Below the pieces are notes generated by a model, which worked only from the letters and a program-made list of their open reading frames with translations, ran no database searches and had not been told where the DNA came from. The position numbers and the translations under genes are program-made. This document shows positions 40,193 to 48,999 of a DNA stretch of 64,000 nt, piece after piece (position 1 is the first letter of the stretch; the number at the start of each line of letters is the position of its first letter). Source of the stretch: Planctomycetota bacterium. GTDB lineage: Bacteria; Planctomycetota; UBA1135; GCA-002686595. Where the stretch lies: the NCBI GenBank assembly GCA_016795325.1, contig JAEUHY010000017.1:172773-236772 (forward strand), read 5' to 3'.

Positions 40193-43100
40193 CGTGCGCC
40201 TCCACTCACGCGCCGTGCGAGCAACCGCATGCCCGTCTCGCCGCTGGTCGCATCCGGCGGCGCTCCCAATCCTCCGGCGACCGTGAGCACGTGTCCCATC
40301 GACTGGCCCCAGCTTCCGCCGCCGAGCCGGCGCATGCCGCGACCGAAGTCGTACCACGCATCGAGCCACTCCATCGCCGAGCCGCAGAAGTCGTAGGCGC
40401 CGAGCGGCGACTCGTCGATCGGAAACTGCATCACAGGGCCGACGCCCGCACGCGGCCGCGCGAAGCACGAGCGGCTCCACTTGGGCCGGAAGTGCGTCCC
40501 CCACGTGTACGTGCGCCGCGTGCCGCACAGTCCGGCCGCCTGGTATTCGCCGTAGTCGGGGAGCTTGAACTCGAACACGCCGCCTCGCGCCTGCTCGCGC
40601 TCGGTGCGCCAACGCGCGAACGCCACCGCGTCGTGCCATGAGATTCCGACCACCGGCACGAGCGGCGCCCAACCGCGCGGCAGCGCGAAACGCCCGTCCG
40701 CGCCGCGCTCCCACATCGGCGCCGCACTTGCGCCGGCCCCTTGGCGCGGCACGCGAATCAGCTGCGGCGCCGCCGCGACCTCGCCGAGCGTCGCGTCGAG
40801 ATTGAGGAACTCGAGGTACTCCGCGCTGGTGACTTCGTGCTCTTGGATCCAGAAGTCGCCGGGACCGTACGGCACATGCACAAAACCCGGCGGCGCTTCA
40901 CCCGCGGTCCACATCCGGGCCTCCACGCGCAGGTCGCCGCCGCGCGCGGAGAACGGCCGCAGCGCGGGCTCGAAGCCCGGCAGCGTGAACACCGCGACGT
41001 AATCTCCGAGCGCGAGCTCCAGCGGCGCGAGCGGCGCGCGCCCGAGGTCAGCGGCGGGAGCGTGACAGAGCGGCGCCGCCGTGGCGCGCACGACGGCGCC
41101 GGGCGGCAACAACGTGTCGATCAGCGCGCCGTCGCGCGCCACGCGGCACGGCAGCGGCGGCCGGTCCACGAAGTCTCCCAACTCCTGCGACGTGAGGACG
41201 CGGGCGCCGAGCTCGTCCAGCGTCGTCGCGCGCAGCTCGAACGGCTCGCCCGCACGCTCGAACACGAAGGTGCGCTCACGCGCGGCGCCCCCGGGTTCGC
41301 GCGCGGCGTCGATCGCAACAAAATCGATGTCCCAGCCATCGGCGATCGGCGCGCCCTCCACCGATACGAGCCGGTCGAGCTGCTGCAGCCGGCCCTCGCG
41401 CGGCGCCTGCGCGACCCAGGCCGCTCCGGCGATTTCGCGGCCGAGGAGTTCGACGATCAGGTCTCCCTGGCGCAACTCGCCCGCCGCGCGTGCGACGCGC
41501 AGACACAGTGTTCCCGGCGTCGGAACCGCCGCATCGCCGCGGAACGGCGTGGGAACGATGCGCGGATCGCCGCCGGGGCGCAGCTTGGAAAGCTCGACGT
41601 AGCGGTGCAGCTGCACGCGCGCCCCGGGAGGCTCGGATGCGAACACCACGCGTGAACTGGCCCGCAGTTCGGCGCTCAACGCGCCGCTCTCGTCGTGCTG
41701 CTCCACCAAGCCGCGGTACAACTCGGCGTCGTCGTCATCGAGCTCGGCGAGCGCCTCCCGAAACTTCTCGCGGTACAGCTCGGCGCGCACACGCTCGGCG
41801 CCCACGACCGAAGGATCGATGCGCTCGGCGGTGCGCAGCTGCTCCAGCACCTCGTGGAACGTCGCGTCCCAACTGCGCCGCAACGCCGCGACCTCGCGCT
41901 CGCGTTCATCGAGCAGCCGGTACTGCTCCGGCGAGAGCCAGACGTAGTCGATATTGCTGCGGAGCTGCTCGACTTCGCGCGCGAGCGCCGCGAACCGCTC
42001 GCGGCTCTCGCGGTAGGTCTCCACCGATTCGCGCGCGGCGTTCACCGCCGCGACGGCGACCGAGTGGCGTCGCTCGCGCTCCGCACGCGCCGCGACGAAC
42101 GACCACGCGCCGAACGCAAGCAACGCAGCGAGCCCCGACCCAGCGATCGCTGAGGCGACGCGGTTGCGCCGGACGCTGCGCACGGCTCGTTCGAGCAAGC
42201 TCAGCGGCCGGGCGCGGATCGGCCGCAGCTCGAGCAGCGCATCGAGATCGTCGGCGAACTGCCCAGCCGTCGCGTAACGTCGCGCCGGATCGCGCTCCAT
42301 CGCCTTGAGCGTGACGATCTCGAGATCGCGCGGCAGCGTCGGGACCAGCCGGCGCGGAGGCGTCGGCTCGGCCGTGAGGATCTGGTGGAACACGCGCTCG
42401 ACCGTCGCGCCGTCGAAGGGCGCCGCGCCCGTCAGGCAGCGGTACAGCGTGACGCCGAGCGAGTAGACGTCGCTGCGCGCGTCGATGCTCGCGCTCGAGG
42501 TGATCTGTTCGGGCGAGGCGTAAGCGGGACTGCCCGCGAAGGAGTCCGTCAGCGTCGCGGCGTCGCTGTCGAGCGAGCGCACCAGTCCGAAGTCGAGCAA
42601 CATGGCCCGGTCGTGCGTCGTGATGCGCACGTTGGACGGCTTCACATCGCGATGGATGACGCCCTCGCGGTGCGCGTAGTCGAGCGCGCGGGCCAGGTCG
42701 CGGATCCAGCCGAGCTTGCGAGCGAGCGCGATCGGTCCGAGCGCCAGCTCTTCCTCCAGAGTGCGCCCCGGCACGTACTCCATGGCGAGGTAGCGCACGC
42801 CGCGCTCTTCGCCGAAGCCGTGCACCGCGACGATGCCGGGGTGCCGCAGCTTCGCTACGGCGCGCGCCTCGCGCTTGAGGCGCTCCGCGGCGTGGTTCGA
42901 ACCGGCGAGTTCGGGCCGCAGGATCTTCAGCGCGACCTTGCGTTCGAGCGACGGTTGTTCGGCCAGGAACACCAGCCCCATTCCGCCGCGGCCGATGCGC
43001 TCGAGCAGGCGATATTCGCCAAGTTCGGTGAACGGCAGCCCGCCGTCGTCGGCGCGCGGTGCGCGTGCCCGCGTGCGCTGCAACTCGCTCAAGCGCTCGC

Positions 43101-43242
43101 GCAACTGCGGGCCGGCGCCGCCGCGGGCCGCCAGGAACTCGTCGACATCCGGCGCCTGCGCGGAGAGCGCGAGCTCGAGAAACTCGTCGAACAGACGCTC
43201 CTCGCGCTCCGAGTTGTCCAGCTCTCCGCGCGCCGACTCCAT
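40189..43242 (-). CDS. Transmembrane Ser/Thr protein kinase with C-terminal FGE-like domain
   Basis: The 1017-residue protein begins with a short helical region (1-70). A PknB-type kinase domain (about 77-340) has all catalytic residues: GRGGMG loop at 84-89, Lys106 in VALKIL, Asp199 in HRDVKPSN and Asp217 in DFG, then GSPAYASPEQ. One membrane helix follows (about 365-385), then a charged coiled-coil region (400-540), PEGA-like segments (SEPPGARVQLHRY and ALGDYVAVFTLPGFEP), and an FGE/SUMF1-like domain (about 800-1017: FWIQEHEVTSAEYLEFLN, VVGISWHDAVAFARW, YDFCGSAMEW, RRLGGGSW). The FGE part lacks an evident copper cysteine pair and may bind a ligand outside. It is first in a unit with the overlapping sigma gene. 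Confidence 0.92.
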   Translation of the reverse strand: MESARGELDNSEREERLFDEFLELALSAQAPDVDEFLAARGGAGPQLRERLSELQRTRARAPRADDGGLPFTELGEYRLLERIGRGGMGLVFLAEQPSLERKVALKILRPELAGSNHAAERLKREARAVAKLRHPGIVAVHGFGEERGVRYLAMEYVPGRTLEEELALGPIALARKLGWIRDLARALDYAHREGVIHRDVKPSNVRITTHDRAMLLDFGLVRSLDSDAATLTDSFAGSPAYASPEQITSSASIDARSDVYSLGVTLYRCLTGAAPFDGATVERVFHQILTAEPTPPRRLVPTLPRDLEIVTLKAMERDPARRYATAGQFADDLDALLELRPIRARPLSLLERAVRSVRRNRVASAIAGSGLAALLAFGAWSFVAARAERERRHSVAVAAVNAARESVETYRESRERFAALAREVEQLRSNIDYVWLSPEQYRLLDEREREVAALRRSWDATFHEVLEQLRTAERIDPSVVGAERVRAELYREKFREALAELDDDDAELYRGLVEQHDESGALSAELRASSRVVFASEPPGARVQLHRYVELSKLRPGGDPRIVPTPFRGDAAVPTPGTLCLRVARAAGELRQGDLIVELLGREIAGAAWVAQAPREGRLQQLDRLVSVEGAPIADGWDIDFVAIDAAREPGGAARERTFVFERAGEPFELRATTLDELGARVLTSQELGDFVDRPPLPCRVARDGALIDTLLPPGAVVRATAAPLCHAPAADLGRAPLAPLELALGDYVAVFTLPGFEPALRPFSARGGDLRVEARMWTAGEAPPGFVHVPYGPGDFWIQEHEVTSAEYLEFLNLDATLGEVAAAPQLIRVPRQGAGASAAPMWERGADGRFALPRGWAPLVPVVGISWHDAVAFARWRTEREQARGGVFEFKLPDYGEYQAAGLCGTRRTYTWGTHFRPKWSRSCFARPRAGVGPVMQFPIDESPLGAYDFCGSAMEWLDAWYDFGRGMRRLGGGSWGQSMGHVLTVAGGLGAPPDATSGETGMRLLARRVSGGAR

Positions 43243-43320
43243 CGCGCCCGCGATGCTAGCAGCATCCGGCGCGTGCGCTCGTTCAGCGCCGCGAGCTCGA
43301 GCGCGGACCTCGCTGCGGGG

Positions 43321-45087
43321 TCACGGCTCGACCACGAACTCGAGCGCGTCGGAGAGCGCCGTCGTCTTGGGGCTCGGCGGGTCGCGGTACCAGGCCTGCG
43401 AGAACACGTGCTGTCCGGCTGTGAACGGCTGGCCGAGCACTCCCGGCGTCACGGCGAGCGTGTTCCAGTCGAGCGCGAGCGAGCCGTTGCACGCTCCGGC
43501 GGCGCCGCCGGACGCGACGGGCGTCGAGCGTTGGATCGGCGACTTGATGCACAGGAACGACGAGCTCGCGCCCCAGGGCAGCGGAGCGAAGCCGGTGTTG
43601 TCGAGGCCATAGAAGAGCAGGCCCTGTTTCTGGCCTTCGACCGAGTTCGCCGTGAGCGTGAAACCCGCGCCCGCTGTCGCGCTGGGCGTGCCGACGGCGC
43701 TCAACGCCGCGACGCAGCCGTTGCTGGAGGTTCCCGCCGTGCAATACGAGATGAAGTTGTCCGCGCCGCGGTCGTGAGCGAACGCGTCCCAGCGCCCATT
43801 CGTGTCGCCCGCAACCAGATTGGAGCTCAGGCTCCAATAGCCCACGAAGCGGCCGTCGCTCGACAGCGAGCCGGCGTAGCTGTCCTGGTTGCCGAAGGCG
43901 CCCGCAGAGGAGCGGGTCGCGCACGTGGTCGAGTTGGTGAGCAGGTCGCGCGCGAACACGTCGCGGCGACCGTTGGTGTCGCCGGCCACCACCGTCGTCG
44001 TGGAGGTGTCGAAACTGACGACACGCCCGTTGCGCGAAATGAAGGGCAGCGAGCAATTGGCGGCGGGAACTCCGGCGAGGTTGAGGCTCGCGCAGAGCGT
44101 CGTGCCGCTCACGAGGTCGCGCACGAACACATCGGTGAAGCCGCTGGCGCCAGGCCAGAGGTTGGGCGCGTTGCTCGAAAACGCCACGAAGCGTCCGTCC
44201 GCCGACATGCGCGCACCGTTCACGGCGGAGTTCGCCTGCACTCCCGCGTTGTTCACGCTCACACGCGTCGTGGTGAGCGTGGTGCGGTCGTGCACGAACG
44301 CATCCCACGTCCCGTTGGTGTCCCCGGCGACAAGCGTGCTGGCGAGCGAGCGGAACACGACGTAACGGCCGTCGTTCGAGAGCGCGCCCGGGCCGCCGAG
44401 CACCTCCGAGTCGTTGTTCCCCTGGCCGCCGCCGTTGGCCAAGCTCACCTTGAACGTCGTCCCGAGCTGACGGTCGCGCAGAAATACGTCGTTGCCCGCG
44501 GTGTCGCCTGCGACCAGCCCGTTGAAGTTGCTCTGGAACGTGACGAAGCGGCCATCGTCGCTCACGCTCGGCCGGGTGCAGTCCGTGCCGCTCTGGCCGC
44601 CGCCGGCGCCCAGACTCACGCGCTCGGTGGTTCCGAGCAGGCGATCGCGCAGAAAGATGTCTGTCCGCGCATTGGTGTCGCCGGGGACCAGGTTTTCGGC
44701 GTTGCTCTCGAACACCACGAAACGCCCGTCGGCCGAACAGGACAGCCCGACGGCCAGGGCTTCGATGAAGCCGGCGTTCCCGGTGTGGCCGCTCTGCTGA
44801 TCGCCCTGAGCTCCGGCGCTCGAAACGCTGACGCGCTCGGTCGTGGCGAGCAGACGATCGTGCACGAACACGTCGCTCGCGGCGTTGGTGTCGCCGGGAA
44901 CAAGGTTCGACGCGGGGCTCGTGAAGACCACGAACCGGCCGTCGCCGGAGATCACGGTCGGTCCCGTGTTGGCGTTGGCTTGCAGGCCGGCGCTGCTCAC
45001 GCTGGCGCGCGTGGTGATCTGCGCGAAGGCGCTCGAAGGCACGAGCGGGAGAAGCAAGGCGGCGGCGAGGATGTGTCGAGTGTTCAT
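43321..45087 (-). CDS. Secreted propeller-like repeat protein with C-terminal YCTAG module
   Basis: The 588-residue product has a signal peptide (ILAAALLLPLVPSSAFA) and about seven repeats of roughly 55-60 residues. Each repeat has the pattern S-x-D-G-R-F-V-x-F-x-S, L-V-x-G-D-T-N-x-x-x-D-V-F-V-x-D-R, T-T-x-R-V-S-V, as in TolB/PD40-type beta-propellers; the Gly-Asp-Thr-Asn loops may bind calcium. From about residue 440 comes the YCTAG module (YCTAGTSSNGC, GLLFYGLDN, SFLCIKSPIQR, WYRDPPSPK, LSDALEF). GGAG seven bases before the ATG at 45087 fixes the start. A paralogue lies at 58967-60700. Role unknown; probably extracellular or surface bound. Confidence 0.85.
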   Translation of the reverse strand: MNTRHILAAALLLPLVPSSAFAQITTRASVSSAGLQANANTGPTVISGDGRFVVFTSPASNLVPGDTNAASDVFVHDRLLATTERVSVSSAGAQGDQQSGHTGNAGFIEALAVGLSCSADGRFVVFESNAENLVPGDTNARTDIFLRDRLLGTTERVSLGAGGGQSGTDCTRPSVSDDGRFVTFQSNFNGLVAGDTAGNDVFLRDRQLGTTFKVSLANGGGQGNNDSEVLGGPGALSNDGRYVVFRSLASTLVAGDTNGTWDAFVHDRTTLTTTRVSVNNAGVQANSAVNGARMSADGRFVAFSSNAPNLWPGASGFTDVFVRDLVSGTTLCASLNLAGVPAANCSLPFISRNGRVVSFDTSTTTVVAGDTNGRRDVFARDLLTNSTTCATRSSAGAFGNQDSYAGSLSSDGRFVGYWSLSSNLVAGDTNGRWDAFAHDRGADNFISYCTAGTSSNGCVAALSAVGTPSATAGAGFTLTANSVEGQKQGLLFYGLDNTGFAPLPWGASSSFLCIKSPIQRSTPVASGGAAGACNGSLALDWNTLAVTPGVLGQPFTAGQHVFSQAWYRDPPSPKTTALSDALEFVVEP

Positions 45088-45251
45088 GGCGGGGCTCCGC
45101 GTTCCTCAACGGAGCGCGCCGCGCCGCGTGACCTGAAAACGTGGCGTCCGCAGGCGCTTTTCGAGCTTTGCGGAGCTCGCAGGTCGGCGCGACTCGCGAT
45201 TTTCCGCGGATCCGTGGGACACCGGCGCGCCCGCGGCATCCTGATGGATGG

Positions 45252-47219
45252 ATGGCGACGAACTCGGAGCTCGAAGGGCTGCTCGCGCAGACGCGCTGGG
45301 TGCAGGCGTTGGCGCGGCGGCTCACCGGTGGCGCGGAGGCCGACGACCTGGCGCAGGATGCCTGGGTGCGCGCACTCGAACGCCCGCCGCGCGACGAGCG
45401 TGCGCGCGGGGCTTGGTTTCGCCGCGTGCTCGTGAACTTGAAGCGCGAGGGCGCTCGACGCGACGTGCGTCGCCGCGAACGCGAACAAGGCGCAGCTCGC
45501 GAGTTGCGGCACGAGGGCGACGACATCGTCGAGCGCGCGGAGCTTTCGCGACGGCTGGTGCAGCGCGTGCTCGAACTCGACGAACCCTATCGCGCCACGC
45601 TGCTCGCGCGCTATTTCGACGGCCTGGCGCCCGAGGAGATTGCGCGCCGCCGCGGCGAAAAGGCCTCGACGGTGCGCACCAGGATCGAACGCGGGCTCGC
45701 GCGGCTGAAGGAGCGGCTCGAGCGCGAGAACGGAAGCGAATGGCTGCGCGGCTTGGCGCTGCTCGCAAACGCGCAGGCGACGCCGGCCGCGGGCATCGGC
45801 GCAGCCGGAACAACCATCGGGAGCGGAATCATCGTGGCAAGCGCAGTGTGGAAAGCAGCCGCAGTAGCCGCAGTGCTCGCGGCGGCGTGGTGGTGGCGGC
45901 CGGTCGACGCCGAGCGCGAGCACGAAGTCGCTCCGCTGTCGGACAGTGCTCGCTCGGAGCGCGCAGAGGAACGGCCGCTCACGAGCGAGCGCGCGTCTGT
46001 GGCGCTGGACGAGAGCTCGTCGAACGGATCGTACTCGCCCGCGACCCCCAGCGTGAGCGACGGCGCGCTCAGTGATGCGGAACTCGACGCCGAATACGCG
46101 GCGCTGGGCGAGCCCGGCGCGCTCGAAGGGATCGTGCTGCGCGCTCGACGGCCCGTGGACGGCGGAACGGTGTACATCCGCCGCAGTGAGTGGGAGACGC
46201 TGCCCGACGATCCGCGGCCCCTGCTGGGCGCGTTGAGCGACGGCGCGGTCGAGGCGCGTCCGATCGGAAACGACGGGCGCTTCCGCATCGCGCCGCTGGA
46301 CGAGGGCTGGCACGTGCTCGGCGTCGACGTCGGCGGCGGCGCCACGCTCCAAATCAAGGTGCGTGTGTTCCGCACCGAACCCAACTACCGCGTCGTGATC
46401 GAACTCGGGTCGGCGGGCATCGCTGGCCACGTGTGGGACGCCGAGGGCCGGCCCGTGGCAGGCGCTTCGATCCGCGTGTCGCGCAACCTGCGCGGCCGCG
46501 CCTTCTCGCATTACGCCACGAGCGACCGCGAGGGTTGGTACTCGGTTCCCGACCTGGAGCCGTGCGAGATTCACACCAGTGTCGATCGCCGCGGCGAGCG
46601 CGGCTTCGAAGCGCGGAGTGAAGACATGCAACGCGTCTGGGGCCTGCAATCGGGCGAGACGCGACGCGTCGATTTCGGCGCGCCGCAGCGCAGCACGCGC
46701 ATCCGCGGCCGGTTGCTCACGATCTCTGGAGCGCCGCTCACGTTGCGTGGCAGCGTCAGCGCAACGTCCAGCGTCCGCGGTCCGCACAACGAAGTGCGCG
46801 TCGAAGCCGGCGAGTTCGAGCTGCGCGTGCCGCCCGGGCGCTGGGAGCTGCGCGCGAGGCTCCAGACGAACCGCTCGGGCCTCGATTCGCCATTGCTCGA
46901 GCTCGGCAGCTTTGATTTCGACGAACTCGATCAGAGTCGCGATTTCGTGATTCCGGGGACCACCGTGCATGGACGCGTGATCGCGCCCGACGCAGCGGCG
47001 CTGCCGAACGGCTTGAGGGCGATCCAAATGCACCCCGACGGACGCGCCGCGTTGGAAGTCGAAGTTGCGCCGAACGGCGAGTTCCTGCTGTTCGCGGTCG
47101 AACCGGGAAGTTGGAAGCTCGAGTTGTGGCCCGAGCTCGCACCGGCGGTCGAGACCTGGTTCGAAGTGCGCGAAGGCGAGCGCGAGTTGCGGCTCGACTT
47201 GCCCGCGCGACGACGTTGA
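45252..47219 (+). CDS. ECF sigma factor fused to a membrane helix and beta-sandwich tail
   Basis: The 655-residue protein starts with a complete ECF sigma factor. Region 2 (about 5-80) has GAEADDLAQDAWVRALERPP and WFRRVLVNLKREGAR. Region 4 (about 110-165) has LDEPYRATLLARYFDGLAPE and KASTVRTRIERGLARLKERL. A single membrane helix follows (about 200-217, AAAVAAVLAAAWWW), then some 430 residues predicted outside the cytoplasm. These include carboxypeptidase-regulatory-like beta-sandwich segments (GSAGIAGHVWDAEGRPVAGA, GTTVHGRVIAPDAAALPNG). The transcription factor is therefore tethered to the membrane with an outside sensor, so release or conformational change may set its activity. The ATG at 45252 opens the sigma domain. 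It is divergent from the propeller gene. Confidence 0.9.
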   Translation: MATNSELEGLLAQTRWVQALARRLTGGAEADDLAQDAWVRALERPPRDERARGAWFRRVLVNLKREGARRDVRRREREQGAARELRHEGDDIVERAELSRRLVQRVLELDEPYRATLLARYFDGLAPEEIARRRGEKASTVRTRIERGLARLKERLERENGSEWLRGLALLANAQATPAAGIGAAGTTIGSGIIVASAVWKAAAVAAVLAAAWWWRPVDAEREHEVAPLSDSARSERAEERPLTSERASVALDESSSNGSYSPATPSVSDGALSDAELDAEYAALGEPGALEGIVLRARRPVDGGTVYIRRSEWETLPDDPRPLLGALSDGAVEARPIGNDGRFRIAPLDEGWHVLGVDVGGGATLQIKVRVFRTEPNYRVVIELGSAGIAGHVWDAEGRPVAGASIRVSRNLRGRAFSHYATSDREGWYSVPDLEPCEIHTSVDRRGERGFEARSEDMQRVWGLQSGETRRVDFGAPQRSTRIRGRLLTISGAPLTLRGSVSATSSVRGPHNEVRVEAGEFELRVPPGRWELRARLQTNRSGLDSPLLELGSFDFDELDQSRDFVIPGTTVHGRVIAPDAAALPNGLRAIQMHPDGRAALEVEVAPNGEFLLFAVEPGSWKLELWPELAPAVETWFEVREGERELRLDLPARRR

Positions 47220-47235
47220 GCGACGGCCGGAGCCG

Positions 47236-47340
47236 TCAGAGTCCGATCCAACGTCCGAGCGCGTAGGCCACCCAGATCGCGGAGAGGGCGAAGCCAACTT
47301 CACAAAGTCGGCACAGCGTGTGCGCGAAAAGGCGCGCCAT
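47236..47340 (-). CDS. 34-residue single-helix membrane protein
   Basis: This very short frame reads MARLFAHTLCRLCEVG, then FALSAIWVAYALGRWIGL and a stop. It is supported by an unusually good Shine-Dalgarno: AGGAGG at 47347-47352, six bases before the ATG at 47340. The second half forms one hydrophobic helix of about 17 residues with a basic start, so it should insert in the inner membrane. Two cysteines sit in CRLC. It is convergent with the sigma fusion gene, 16 bases from its stop. Function unknown; it could be a small regulator of a membrane partner. Confidence 0.65.
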   Translation of the reverse strand: MARLFAHTLCRLCEVGFALSAIWVAYALGRWIGL

Positions 47341-47551
47341 GACAGTCCTCCTGCCTGGGCTGGACAGACAAACGCCGCAGGCTTGGGGTGTCCGGGTTGA
47401 CGCCGGACAGCGGGTGAAAAAAGGTCCGAAAACGTGTGCGTAGACGCGGCTTTCGACTCGGGCGTCAGGCCGCGCGCGGGTCGCGCCCCGCCGCCTGCGC
47501 TATCTTCTCCAGCCCGAGGCGCCCCTCCGCCCTCAAGCCCCGCGACGACCG

Positions 47552-48997
47552 ATGGCGTTCAACTCCACCGAGTTCGTCTTTTTCTTCCTGGCGGTGTTCT
47601 ACGTGCACTGGGCGGTCGCACGCTGGACCAGCGTGCGCTACGCCTGGCTGTTGGCGGCGAGCTGCGTGTTCTACGCGAGCTGGAGCGCCAAGTTCCTCGG
47701 CCTGATCCTGGTTTCGAGCCTGCTCGACTACGCCTGCGGGATGCTGCTCGGCCGCACGAGCGCGCCCGGACGGCGCAAGTTGATCCTCGGCGTGTCCTTG
47801 GCCGGCAACCTCGGCCTGCTCGGCTTCTTCAAGTACGCGAACTTCTTTGCGGAGAACGCGCACGCCGCGTTCGCGCGGATGGGCCTGGGCGGCGTCAACG
47901 AGTTCGTCCCGTGGGACATCGTGTTGCCGGTCGGAATCTCGTTCTACACGTTCCAGACGCTGAGCTACACGATCGACGTCTACCGCCGCGAGCTCGAGCC
48001 CGTGCGCTCGCCGCTTCAATTCGCGCTGTACGTCACGTTCTTCCCGCAACTCGTCGCCGGGCCCATCGTGCGGGCGAGCGAGTTCCTGCCGCAACTGGCG
48101 CAACCCACGCGCTTCGACGATCGCGCCGCGCAGGCGGGCTTGTTCTTGATGCTGTGCGGACTGGCGAAGAAGGTGCTGCTCGCCGACACGATCGGGATCG
48201 AGCTCGTCGACCCGGTGTTCGCCAAACCCGATGAGTACGGACCGCTGGGCGTGGTGCTCGGCGTGTGGGGCGCACTGTTCCAGTTCTACCTGGATTTCTC
48301 GGCCTATTCCGACGTCGCGATCGGCGCAGCCGCGTGCCTGGGCTACACGCTGCCGCTCAACTTCGACCGGCCGTTCCTCTCGCAGTCGATCAGCGAGTTC
48401 TGGCGCCGCTGGCACATCTCGCTGTCGACTTGGTTCCGCGACTACGTGTTCGTGCCGCTCGGCGGGCGCGGCGCGAGCCGCGGCGCGTTCGCGCGCAACG
48501 TGATGATCGCCTTCCTGCTGACGGGGCTGTGGCACGGCGCGGGCTGGAACTACGTGCTGTGGGGCGGCATGCACGGGGTGTTCACGTTCGTCGGCGCGTT
48601 GCTGCCCCGCGCGAGCGCCGAACAACTGGCCGCGCGCCCTGTGTGGGAGCGCTTCGTGCGCCGCGCGTGGGTCTTCAACCTCGTCGCGCTCAGCATGCTG
48701 TTCTTCCGCAACGGCACCGTCGCGGAAGGCAACAAGGGCTTCGCGGGTTCGCTCGACATGCTCGCGGCGCTGGCGGGCGACTGGACGAGCTTCCCGACGC
48801 TGCGGACCGCCGGAGTCGTGGCGCTGGCCGTGGCCGCGCTGATCCACTGGACGCCGCGTGCGTGGATCCACGAGGAAGGCCGCGAGCGCTGGATCGCCGC
48901 GCCGTCGTTCGCGCAGGCTTTCGTGCTGATGCTCGCGACCGGCGTGCTCGCGGCGCTCTCCTACGCCAAGGCCCCGTTCATCTACTTCCAGTTCTGA
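47552..48997 (+). CDS. MBOAT-family O-acyltransferase (AlgI-like)
   Basis: The 481-residue multi-pass membrane protein is an AlgI/PatA-type acyltransferase that moves acyl groups across the membrane for glycan O-acetylation. Family marks are FNSTEFVFFFLAVF at the start, GLLGFFKYANFF, LPVGISFYTFQTLSYTID with the conserved F-Y-T-F-Q, FFPQLVAGPIVR, FYLDFSAYSDVAIG, EFWRRWHISLSTWFRDYVF, and GLWHGAGWNYVLWGGMHG carrying the active-site His. Length matches the family (about 470-520). It is the first gene of a pair with the SGNH-like protein two bases downstream, the expected partner. The acceptor glycan cannot be read from the neighbourhood. Confidence 0.94.
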   Translation: MAFNSTEFVFFFLAVFYVHWAVARWTSVRYAWLLAASCVFYASWSAKFLGLILVSSLLDYACGMLLGRTSAPGRRKLILGVSLAGNLGLLGFFKYANFFAENAHAAFARMGLGGVNEFVPWDIVLPVGISFYTFQTLSYTIDVYRRELEPVRSPLQFALYVTFFPQLVAGPIVRASEFLPQLAQPTRFDDRAAQAGLFLMLCGLAKKVLLADTIGIELVDPVFAKPDEYGPLGVVLGVWGALFQFYLDFSAYSDVAIGAAACLGYTLPLNFDRPFLSQSISEFWRRWHISLSTWFRDYVFVPLGGRGASRGAFARNVMIAFLLTGLWHGAGWNYVLWGGMHGVFTFVGALLPRASAEQLAARPVWERFVRRAWVFNLVALSMLFFRNGTVAEGNKGFAGSLDMLAALAGDWTSFPTLRTAGVVALAVAALIHWTPRAWIHEEGRERWIAAPSFAQAFVLMLATGVLAALSYAKAPFIYFQF

Positions 48998-48999
48998 GC

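Noticed and set aside
42385..45435. 1016-codon plus-strand open frame
   Set aside because: Antisense of the kinase and propeller genes; no domain, and it crosses three real genes.
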